Source: Dokdonella fugitiva (GTDB lineage: Bacteria; Pseudomonadota; Gammaproteobacteria; Xanthomonadales; Rhodanobacteraceae). From it: 64,000 bases of DNA. The stretch covers positions 1 to 64,000 of the forward strand of contig NZ_SLWQ01000013.1 of NCBI RefSeq assembly GCF_004342425.1. Direction: 5' to 3'. Positions 1-7,031 of the stretch are shown here, piece by piece. The notes below the pieces were generated by a model. It searched no databases, was not told where the DNA came from, and was given only the letters and a program-made list of their open reading frames with translations. Position 1 is the first letter of the stretch. Each line of letters begins with the position of its first letter. Both the position numbers and the translations under genes were made by a program.

Positions 1-591
1 ACGCCGGCGCCGGTGGTGCCGTGCTCGGCCGCGGACACGATCTTCTGTGACGGGTTCGACCCGGCGGCAGGTCCGTTCACGCAGCCGATCCAGGACCCGA
101 GCTTCGAGGAGACGACCGACGACGCGGGCGTCAATCCGGAGTGGGAGAGCCTCGATGGCAACCCGGACGCCGACGGCGGCACGACCTTCTACAGCGAAGA
201 GAACTTCGACATACCGACGCACAGTGGCGGGTTCGCCGCGTGGTTCGGCGGCTGGGGCGGCGGCGTGGAAACACAGCACTTCGCGCAGAGCGTGCCGCTG
301 CCGGATGGAGGTCCGCTTTACCTCAACTACTGGCGCTTCGTCGTCGACGGGCCGGACGTGCCGTCGAACCTGGTGGTCTCGGTGGACGGCGTCGCGGTGC
401 AGACGACCGACCTGAGCACGCAGCTCGACGACGACTACGTGCTGCAGTCGATCGACATCAGCGCATACGCCGACGGCGGCAGCCACGTCATCCGCTTCGA
501 GTACCACTACGACGACACCGGTTCGACGGACGGCGACACGCTCATCGACGACGTCACGATCGACCGCACGCCGACGCCGATCGCGCACTGA
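1..591 (+). CDS. secreted/cell-surface protein, C-terminal part (5' truncated by window edge)
   Basis: The reading frame is open from the first base, so the start lies outside the window. About 196 residues are visible. An IFCDGFD motif lies near the start of the visible part, and a roughly 150-residue acidic, Gly/Asp-rich, beta-strand-rich segment follows (two aromatic-Gly stretches, WFGGWGGG and LYLNYW, then alternating hydrophobic strands). This looks like a jelly-roll or carbohydrate-binding-type sandwich, as in 'choice-of-anchor' exported proteins. No catalytic motif is visible. IFxDGF-type motifs recur in exported proteins of Lysobacterales, and a similar tail occurs at about 5.0 kb here. 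An intrinsic terminator follows 20 bases after the stop. Function unknown; export is inferred from composition because the N-terminus is missing. Confidence 0.6.
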   Translation, partial: TPAPVVPCSAADTIFCDGFDPAAGPFTQPIQDPSFEETTDDAGVNPEWESLDGNPDADGGTTFYSEENFDIPTHSGGFAAWFGGWGGGVETQHFAQSVPLPDGGPLYLNYWRFVVDGPDVPSNLVVSVDGVAVQTTDLSTQLDDDYVLQSIDISAYADGGSHVIRFEYHYDDTGSTDGDTLIDDVTIDRTPTPIAH

Positions 592-611
592 TCGCGTCGC
601 GCCTGCAAGCG

Positions 612-643
612 AAAAGGGGGCCTTCTTCGGGAGGCCCCCTTTT
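612..643 (+). terminator. intrinsic terminator after the secreted-protein gene
   Basis: An 11-bp perfect stem (AAAAGGGGGCC / GGCCCCCTTTT) with a 10-base loop ends in a short T run. It starts 20 bases after the stop at 591. The A/T edges make it usable in both directions, and the next gene on the opposite strand ends at 783. Confidence 0.8.
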
Positions 644-704
644 CTGTGCTTCGCCACGAAACCCCGGTTGCGGGGCGCGTGCTTCGCCGTCGCCGCGTGC
701 GCCA

Positions 705-779
705 TGCAGGAGCGCCCTGTGGGCGACCGCAGCATTGCGATGCTTGGCGCGCACAGGGTGCGCTATCGCTCCGCGTGCA
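705..779. repeat. REP/REPIN-like palindromic intergenic element
   Basis: In the gap between two convergent genes, the segment opens with TGCAGGAGCG and closes with CGCTCCGCGTGCA, its imperfect inverse. Each arm holds its own small palindrome (GCGCCCTGTGGGCG at about 712-725; GCGCACAGGGTGCGC at about 757-771). Two inverted REP-like units around a short spacer is the REPIN arrangement known from pseudomonads and xanthomonads. There is only one copy in this window and no RAYT transposase, so the assignment is by pattern only. Confidence 0.4.
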
Positions 780-782
780 GCC

Positions 783-1649
783 TCAGCGCGCGGCGTCGAC
801 CCGTGCGAGCAGGCGCAGGTTCAATGCGTGCTGCTGCGCCTGCCAGGCGGCGAGCTGCACGGGATCGATCGTCGGCTGCTCGTCGAGCGCGCTGAGCCTG
901 CGTTTCCACCACGTGGAGTACCGATACGCGGAAACCTCGCCCGTGACGTCGCTGGCAACGAGACGGCCACGCAGGGCGTCGATCGCGCTGAACAGATCGG
1001 TGTCGAGCAGGCAGCCCTGGTCCCAGTTCGTGCGCGCGATCGCCGGATCGAGCACGTCCTTGTCGATCGACAGGTAGACGGCGCGTGTCGCGCCGCGCTG
1101 TTCTTCGACGAAGCGGTCGAGCAGGGACGCGCGCGAGTCGAATGCGCGAAACGCCGTCGCGAGGCCCCAGCGCGCGGCCCAGCGCGTGTCGACGCCGATC
1201 GTCCAATAGGTGAGCTTGCGCCGGTGCAGCGGCGCGAGGTAGTTCTCCCACGCGTGGGCACGCGACACGTCGGCCGAACCGATGCCGAGCACGTGCACGT
1301 GGCCCACGTACGGCAGCAACGCGACCTTGCGCACCCACGAGCCGCAATGCACGCCGAACGGGAAGCGCATGTTGTCAGGGTGGTTGTCGAACACGACGAC
1401 GTCGAACGGCGCACGCGCGGCGCATCGTTCGATCAACGGCCAGCTGAGGTGGTGGTAATCGCCGCTGCCGAGGAACACCGTGCCGTGCTCGCGCGGCAGG
1501 CGCGCGTCGAGCTCCGCCGCGAATGCGCGCAGCGTGCGTAGCGAACAGCCGAAGCGGATCGCCTCCTGGCGGTCGGCAAAATCGACCACGGTGGCGCCGG
1601 GCAGGGCGCCGACCGAATGATCGAAGTCAAGGACGAGCGGCGCGGCCAA
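783..1649 (-). CDS. arginase/ureohydrolase-family protein
   Basis: About 288 residues. Motifs fit the binuclear-metal ureohydrolase fold: SGDYHH (counterpart of GGDH), DNHPD (counterpart of DAHxD), SIDKDVLDP (the SxDxDxxDP signature) and TGEVS near the C-terminus. Most metal ligands are thus present, but the first motif is altered (an extra Tyr before the His), so substrate cannot be read off: arginase, agmatinase or another guanidino/amide hydrolase remain possible. I chose the TTG at 1649 because GAGGGGG lies six bases upstream; it overlaps the upstream gene by 23 bases. A longer ATG version from 1715 would overlap by 89 bases with poor N-terminal composition. Last gene of a three-gene minus-strand operon. 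Confidence 0.7.
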   Translation of the reverse strand: MAAPLVLDFDHSVGALPGATVVDFADRQEAIRFGCSLRTLRAFAAELDARLPREHGTVFLGSGDYHHLSWPLIERCAARAPFDVVVFDNHPDNMRFPFGVHCGSWVRKVALLPYVGHVHVLGIGSADVSRAHAWENYLAPLHRRKLTYWTIGVDTRWAARWGLATAFRAFDSRASLLDRFVEEQRGATRAVYLSIDKDVLDPAIARTNWDQGCLLDTDLFSAIDALRGRLVASDVTGEVSAYRYSTWWKRRLSALDEQPTIDPVQLAAWQAQQHALNLRLLARVDAAR

Positions 1650-2748
1650 GTGCGGCCCCCTCGTCGGCCTTCGCGTCGGCCCAGGCGCGATCGCTTTCGA
1701 AACGCGATGCGACACGACGCAGCAGCGCGCGCAGCATGCGGCTGCGTGGCCGCACCGCGTGGCGGGTGAAGGTGAAGCGCGCGCCGAGATAGGCCTTGAT
1801 CTCCGGATCGGTCCAGCCGGCGATGTAGCAGCACAGTTCGTGCCGGCGCGCGTATTCGAGGTTGTGCATCCAGCTGACGAAATAGAGATTGTGCTCGCGC
1901 GCCGCCGGATAGGAGAAGCCGACGTACTTGTCGACGAGCGCTTCGCCGACGCGGAAGCAGAGGTTCCAGCCGATCATGCGCCCGGCATGGCGATAAACGA
2001 CCATGATGCCGCCGCTGCCGGCGTCCTGCAGCAACGCGTCGAAGAACGCGCGGCTGAGCCGGTCGAAATGGATCTCGCTCTGGGCGTACACCTCGAGGTA
2101 CAGCGCATAACAGGCCTCGCGCAGCGCGGCGTCGGCGAACGCGGACCCGGTCGGGATCTCCTCGATCCCGAGTGCGGCGCGCGCACGCAGCTTGCGCCGG
2201 ATGTCCTTGCGCCGGGCCGGCGACAGGCGCGAGAGGTAGTCGTCGGCCGATTCGAAGTCGATCGGCACCCAGGCCAGCGCCTGGCCTTCGAGCAGCACGA
2301 AGCCGGCGCGCTCGCACGCGGCGGCGATCGCGCGTGCCTGCGCATTGCTCGCCTGGTCGAGCAGCGGTGATTCCTGTGGAATGTCCTTGACGATGAGGAA
2401 GGGCTGGCGCGCTGCAGGCTCGGCGAGCCATTCGTCGACGAGTGCGCCGGCCTCGGCGCCGGCGGGGAACAATGCGTACTCGGACACGGTCGTGCCGACG
2501 AAGCACGTGCGCGGCCGCAGCAGGCGCCCCCACCAGCGATACAGCGGCAACCCGGTCACGCGCCTGCGCAGATCGTCATCGGCGGTCGTGAGGAGGTCGA
2601 ACGGCGCGACGAAGGCGGGCGTGCCGGAGCGCATCTCGAACGCGGCGAAGCCGTCCGGCGGGTGCGCGAGGAAATGGCCGACCAGCGCGGGCGGCTCGAG
2701 CAGGTTGCGGAATCCGGTGGCGGACGCGCCGCACGCGCTCTTCATCAT
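1627..2748 (-). CDS. FemAB-like / GNAT-fold acyltransferase (peptidogalycan biosynthesis-type, DUF482-like)
   Basis: 373 residues. The middle (about 150-330) resembles the FemAB/BioF2-like acyltransferase fold: a SPARRKDIRRKLR segment, then strands carrying GGIMVVYRHAGRMIGWNL and VDKYVGFSY, typical of proteins that attach aminoacyl or acyl groups to amines. The N-terminal 130 residues (FVGTTVSEY, FLIVKDIP) are also of that type. The start ATG shares ATGA with the upstream esterase stop, so the two are translationally coupled; the 3' end overlaps the arginase-like gene. The acceptor is unknown. Family membership is fairly secure, the specific reaction is not. Confidence 0.65.
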   Translation of the reverse strand: MMKSACGASATGFRNLLEPPALVGHFLAHPPDGFAAFEMRSGTPAFVAPFDLLTTADDDLRRRVTGLPLYRWWGRLLRPRTCFVGTTVSEYALFPAGAEAGALVDEWLAEPAARQPFLIVKDIPQESPLLDQASNAQARAIAAACERAGFVLLEGQALAWVPIDFESADDYLSRLSPARRKDIRRKLRARAALGIEEIPTGSAFADAALREACYALYLEVYAQSEIHFDRLSRAFFDALLQDAGSGGIMVVYRHAGRMIGWNLCFRVGEALVDKYVGFSYPAAREHNLYFVSWMHNLEYARRHELCCYIAGWTDPEIKAYLGARFTFTRHAVRPRSRMLRALLRRVASRFESDRAWADAKADEGAALGRAARP

Positions 2749-3605
2749 TCGGCCACGGTTGCGAGGCGCGGGATCGACGCGGGCATGGGTTGGCGTTGTT
2801 CGGCGATGCGCCGGAAGAACGTGGCCGAATGCTCGACGAGCTTGCCGCGCTCGCGGTCGACGGTGACCATGTGGTAGCTGTCGTCCAGCAACAAGGTTTC
2901 CACCGGCGCACCGATGCCGCGCTGGATCGCGCGCACGTTGCGCAACGAGGCGACGTCATCGTTGGACGAATGCGCGACGAAGCAGGGTGCGCGCACGCGC
3001 CCGAGCCGGCGCCGCACGCGGCGCGAGAGACGCTGGAACTCGGCGAGTGAAGGCCATGGGAAGCCGGCGAGGCCTGCCGCCTGGCTGTCACCGGACAGCA
3101 TCGCGCCGACGACGCGGTTGCGGATGCGCTCGTCCTTGATGCCATACGGTTCGACTTCGGCCGAAACCTTCCGGCGGCCGAGGCCGAGCGAGGTCAGCAA
3201 GGGCAGCAGGAACGCGAGGCGGCCGATTGGCGGCGTGGCCCAGCCGTCGTGGAAGAAGGTCGTGCCGTACAGGCCGAGGCCGTCGACGTCATGCGGGCGA
3301 TCGATCGCGAGCTCGAGGGCGAGGATCGCCCCCATCGACAGGCCGGCGACGAACAGATGATCGACCTCCTCGCGCAGGCGCTGCGCCGCCTCGACGACGC
3401 TCGCGTACCAGTCGCGCCAACCGGTCGCGAGCAGGTCGGCGTCGTCGCCGCAATGGCCGGCGAGCTGCATGCCGAGCACGCTGAAGCCGGCACGATGCAG
3501 GCCATTGCCGACGAAGCGCATTTCGGTCGGCGTGCCGGTGAGGCCGTGGATCAGCAGCACGCCGGAGCGACCGCCGCGGAGGTGGAATTCGGAAGGCTTG
3601 ATCAT
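2745..3605 (-). CDS. alpha/beta hydrolase, carboxylesterase-like
   Basis: 286 residues. LLIHGLTGTP near residue 20 supplies the oxyanion-hole region; GLSMG holds the nucleophile Ser; an Asp in SSNDDV and a His in DDSYHMV complete the triad. This matches small carboxylesterases such as Est30 (monoacylglycerol-lipase-like). No signal peptide, so cytoplasmic. I chose the ATG at 3605, just upstream of the first conserved strand and preceded by GAGCGAG; a 38-residue upstream extension is Arg/Ser-rich and unconvincing. First gene of an operon with the acyltransferase (4-base ATGA overlap) and the arginase-like protein. Confidence 0.75.
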   Translation of the reverse strand: MIKPSEFHLRGGRSGVLLIHGLTGTPTEMRFVGNGLHRAGFSVLGMQLAGHCGDDADLLATGWRDWYASVVEAAQRLREEVDHLFVAGLSMGAILALELAIDRPHDVDGLGLYGTTFFHDGWATPPIGRLAFLLPLLTSLGLGRRKVSAEVEPYGIKDERIRNRVVGAMLSGDSQAAGLAGFPWPSLAEFQRLSRRVRRRLGRVRAPCFVAHSSNDDVASLRNVRAIQRGIGAPVETLLLDDSYHMVTVDRERGKLVEHSATFFRRIAEQRQPMPASIPRLATVAE

Positions 3606-4077
3606 CTCGCTCGACGACGACGCGGGCACCCATCGGGCGCCGATGAGGCAAGCATCGCGTGAGCGTCTTTCGCATGGGTTTCGCGGAACGGGGTTGGCCC
3701 GACCCTTGCTTCGACTCATCCGTCACCGGATCCAGAGCCCGTCATGAGCCGCCTTGCCCATTTGTGCCATTCGTCGTTCGCCAGCCTGCATGCGCTGTTC
3801 CCGCTGCTCGGTGCGCTCGTCGCGACGCGCGCAGGCGGCGACTGCATCGCGAAGGCGATCCCCGGGCTCGGCGCGTGCACGAGCACGTACTGCAAGCCTG
3901 AACGTCGCATCGCGATCCGCTGAGGCGATCCGACCCGGTGAGTGTCAGATTCGCGCGCAGCGCGTCAGGTACGGCGCATGCCTTCCCTCCGGCCACGGCC
4001 GATTGCCGCGCATCGCGCGCGGCATGAAACTTGCTGAATCTGTTTCGAAACACTCCGGCGAGTCTCAGGGGGACTCC

Positions 4078-4242
4078 ATGAGCTACGACATCCTCAAGAG
4101 CCTCGGGCTCGATCACCTCGACGCGAGTTCGCCCGATTTCGTCAAGACGCTCGAGCGCATGCAGCGCGAAGCGTTCCAGAGCCTGCAGAAGGAAGAACCG
4201 CGTCGCGACGCGGGCGATCACCCGGAAACGATCGTCGGCTGA
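4078..4242 (+). CDS. small acidic protein of unknown function (54 aa)
   Basis: A 54-residue ORF starts MSYDILKSLGLDHLD and ends ETIVG. It is supported by an unusually strong Shine-Dalgarno (CAGGGGG, five bases before ATG) and a charged amphipathic composition (PDFVKTLERMQREAFQSLQ) unlike random high-GC translation. It is probably one or two helices. It sits alone between the esterase operon (minus) and maf. No known family recognised. Confidence 0.6.
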   Translation: MSYDILKSLGLDHLDASSPDFVKTLERMQREAFQSLQKEEPRRDAGDHPETIVG

Positions 4243-4299
4243 GACGCTTTACGTACGTTTCCGCGTCCGGCGTGCGGGTGCAATGGCTGCCGCAACCGG

Positions 4300-4305
4300 T
4301 ATAGT
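4300..4305 (+). promoter_or_regulatory. putative -10 element of maf
   Basis: TATAGT stands in GC-rich surroundings 41 bases before the maf ATG. No good -35 hexamer is visible at 16-18 bases, so this is only a candidate. Confidence 0.25.
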
Positions 4306-4346
4306 CCGGCCGCGCCGTCGCCGACGGCCCGAGCGAACGGACACGC

Positions 4347-4922
4347 ATGCCCATCCATCTTTTCCTCGCCTCCCGATCGCCGCGCCGACGCGAACTGCTG
4401 CGCCAGATCGGCCGGTCTTTCGACGTGGTCGACGTCGACGTGCCCGAACGGCGTGAGCCGGATGAATCGCCCGAGGACTACGTCAGTCGCGTCGCGCGCG
4501 AGAAGGCCGGCGCGGGCTTGATGCAGGTCGCCGCGGTGCACGATGCGGTCGTGATCGGCGCGGACACCGAAGTCGTGCTCGATGACCATGTGTTCGGCAA
4601 GCCGGCCGATGCGGCGGATGCGGCGGCGATGCTGCGGCGCCTGTCCGGGCGCCGCCATCGCGTGCTGTCGGCGGTCTGGTGCATCAGCGCCGGGCGCGAA
4701 GAGCATGCGCTCAGTATTTCGACGGTGGAATTCGCACCGATGTCGGAGGCGGACATCGCCGCCTACATCGCGACTGGCGAGGCATTCGGCAAGGCGGGGG
4801 CCTATGCGATCCAGGGGCATGCTGCGGCCTACATCAGCCGTCTCGACGGCAGCCACTCGGCGGTCATGGGGCTGCCGCTGCACGAAACGTCGCAGCTGCT
4901 GCGTCGCTTCGAGCACGGCTGA
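4347..4922 (+). CDS. maf: Maf/YhdE nucleoside triphosphate pyrophosphatase
   Basis: 191 residues, the normal Maf length. It hydrolyses non-canonical or excess NTPs (dTTP/UTP and modified pyrimidine nucleotides in the YhdE branch) to monophosphates and is linked to septum formation. The phosphate-binding motif ASRSPRRRELL is at residue 8, the IGADTEVV strand with conserved Asp near residue 70, then GKP, then GKAGAYAIQG and GSHSAVMGLPL, typical of YhdE rather than YceF. In most gammaproteobacteria this gene directly precedes rng; here about 4.65 kb of opposite-strand sequence intervenes. Confidence 0.93.
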   Translation: MPIHLFLASRSPRRRELLRQIGRSFDVVDVDVPERREPDESPEDYVSRVAREKAGAGLMQVAAVHDAVVIGADTEVVLDDHVFGKPADAADAAAMLRRLSGRRHRVLSAVWCISAGREEHALSISTVEFAPMSEADIAAYIATGEAFGKAGAYAIQGHAAAYISRLDGSHSAVMGLPLHETSQLLRRFEHG

Positions 4923-4984
4923 AGCGGCGGCCGCCCCGGCCTGCGTCGCGGTGGACACGCCACGCAGGCCCATCGACGGGTGGC

Positions 4985-6062
4985 TCAAGGCGTCGCATCG
5001 AAACCGTAGGCGAAGATCGCATCCGCGGGTACCACCAGCAGCACGACGTGCGTCGTCGCGTTGGCCGACAGCTCGCCGTCGCTGGCAGCCACGGTCACGT
5101 CGCACTCGCCGCCGGACTGCGGGTTGGCGGCAGCGAGCCGCACGGCACCCGTCACCGAGTCGATCGTGAACAGCCCCGGGCATTGGCTGGACAGGCCATA
5201 GGCGATCGCGGCGGGCACGCCGTCGTCGCTGGCCGCGGCCGTGAACACGAGCGTACCTGCCGGCGCGGCGGGAGCCACCGTGTACTGCGCGGCGAGCACG
5301 AGCGTCGGCGCCTGGTTCGGCCGCGATTCGTAGGCGCCTATGTCGACCCGGCTGCCGACCACGCGCGTGCGGCCGGCGGCGTCGCGACTGCCGGTGCCGG
5401 CCGCCGGGTTCGCGTTGCCCGCGTCGACGAGCGGCGAGTCGGCGCGTGGCGTCGGGTTGCCGGGCGCGACGAAGCCGGGATCGCCGTGAGTGATGTTGGT
5501 CGGGTGCGGCAGCTGGAACGGCGTCCACACGTCGATGTGGCCGGTGTGCACGTGATCGAGCCAGACGTCGCCGCCGCTGCCCTCGATCCAGACATTGTCG
5601 CTGGCGGTGTTCGGGTTCCGTCGTCCAGGATGCCCATCATCAGCCGGATGTCGTGTTCGGCCGGGCTCGCGCAGCGCTTGTTGCCCCACGAGACGCTGTT
5701 GCCGATGCGGATCACGCCGCCTTCGGTCGCGCGCGGTTCCAGCCCGGAGACGTAATCGAGGTAGAACAACGTGTTCGATGTCCTGGGGTCCTGGCACGCG
5801 GGATTGGTGTCCATGCCCGTGACGCTGATCTGCGACAGGAGTGACACGCCGTCCTGCTCGCTTTTCACCATGAGGCCGGCATTGCCGAGCGCGCTGGACT
5901 GCCGGGCCGAGATGTTGCGCATCGTGAGCGTCGCGCCGATGTTGCGGATCAAGCCTGCGGCGTTGCCGTTGTTCGGCGCGTGGCAGCCGCGGATGTCGAG
6001 CCGTTCGAGCAGCAGTTCGTTGGTCTCCAATCCGACCAGCGCGTTGAGGCAGGCGCTTTCGG
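4985..6062 (-). pseudogene. C-terminal fragment of a secreted parallel beta-helix protein, frameshifted
   Basis: Read on the minus strand from about 6062, one frame gives a right-handed beta-helix-type segment (NELLLERLDIRGC, LTMRNISARQSS, GVIRIGNSVSWGNKRC). Near 5612-5622 the homology jumps frame by one base, continuing as NPNTASDNVWIEGSGGD, a VDIGAYES motif typical of beta-helix proteins, one cadherin-like domain (SQCPGLFTIDSVTGAV) and the tail DAIFAYGFDATP. No start or signal peptide: the 5' part is missing and replaced by the end of a truncated regulator gene. I read it as a frameshifted, 5'-deleted remnant of an exported protein. Confidence 0.75.
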
Positions 6063-6913
6063 GCGTAGGCGTCGCGCAACGGCCGTGCGCGCTCGCGCGC
6101 ACGCGCGAGCCAGCGATCGGCCTCGGTGGCGTCGCCGGCGCCGACCGCCCACAGGCCGACCAGCAGCGCCGGCCATGGCGTGCGCGCGTCGCTGTCGTCG
6201 AGCGTTTCGAGCAGCGCGCGGGCACGCGCGCGCTCGCCGCCGTTGTCGTGCCGCAACGCCTCGCCGAGCAGGCGCGTGCCGTCGTCGTGTGCGGCGTGCA
6301 CGTCGGCGTCGCGGATGCCATAGCTCTCGTCGACCCACGCACCGCCGCCGGGTGGCCAGGCGCGCAGAACGAGCGCGAGCACGATCACGGTGAGCGCGAC
6401 CAGGGCAGCGCCGTACCAGCGTGCACGACCACGATCGCCCGCTCGCCCGGGCTCGACCGCCGCGGGTGGCGGTGGAACGGCCGCGACGGCCATCGACGAC
6501 GCGTCGTTCGCGACGTGGGTTGCCGTCGCGTCGATGCGGGTGGCGATCGCAGGCGATGGCGTGTCGACCGCCGCGGTGGACTCGCGTTGCACCTGTGCAT
6601 CGAAGCGGATGCCGACGCCGCGCACGGTGACGATGCGCTCGCCATGCGCGCCGAGTACGGCGCGCGCGCGGAAGATCGCCTGAGTCAGCGCTTCGTCGGA
6701 AACGATCTGCCCGCCCGGCCACAGTCGCGCGCTGAGTTCGTCGCGCGAGAGCACGCGGCCGGGGGTCTCGCACAGCGCCAGCAGCAGGTCGAACGCGCGC
6801 CGCGACACCGCGCGCTCGCGCGCGCCGACGAACACGCGACGGCCTTGCGGCTCGATCACGACGTCGGCGAAGCAATAGCGGCAGGGGGCCACCTCGGGGA
6901 TTCCTGCGCCCAT
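6062..6913 (-). pseudogene. truncated CadC-like winged-helix membrane regulator
   Basis: About 284 residues of regulator are intact: an OmpR/CadC-type winged-helix domain (residues about 15-105, with RRAFDLLLALCETPGRVLSR and GVGIRFD), a Pro/Ala-rich linker, one membrane span (about residues 168-183, AALVALTVIVLALVL) and the start of a periplasmic helical-repeat region. Homology stops near DAYA (about 6062) and runs straight into beta-helix sequence in another frame. Relatives such as the next gene upstream have about 500 more residues of TPRs. DNA binding could survive; sensing is probably lost. Deletion remnant or assembly junction. Confidence 0.7.
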
Positions 6914-7031
6914 CGGTCATCGTAGCGGTCGTGCAGCCGGTCGCGGCCGATGCCGTCGGCGATCCTGCCGACATCGTCGCGCATGGCGTAGCGGTCGCGC
7001 CTGCCGCCGCGCCAGCCTTGGCGTACGCGAT

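Noticed and set aside
3744..3923. 59-codon plus-strand ORF with a hydrophobic middle and three Cys
   Set aside because: No Shine-Dalgarno, no neighbour support and ordinary composition for a chance ORF in GC-rich sequence.
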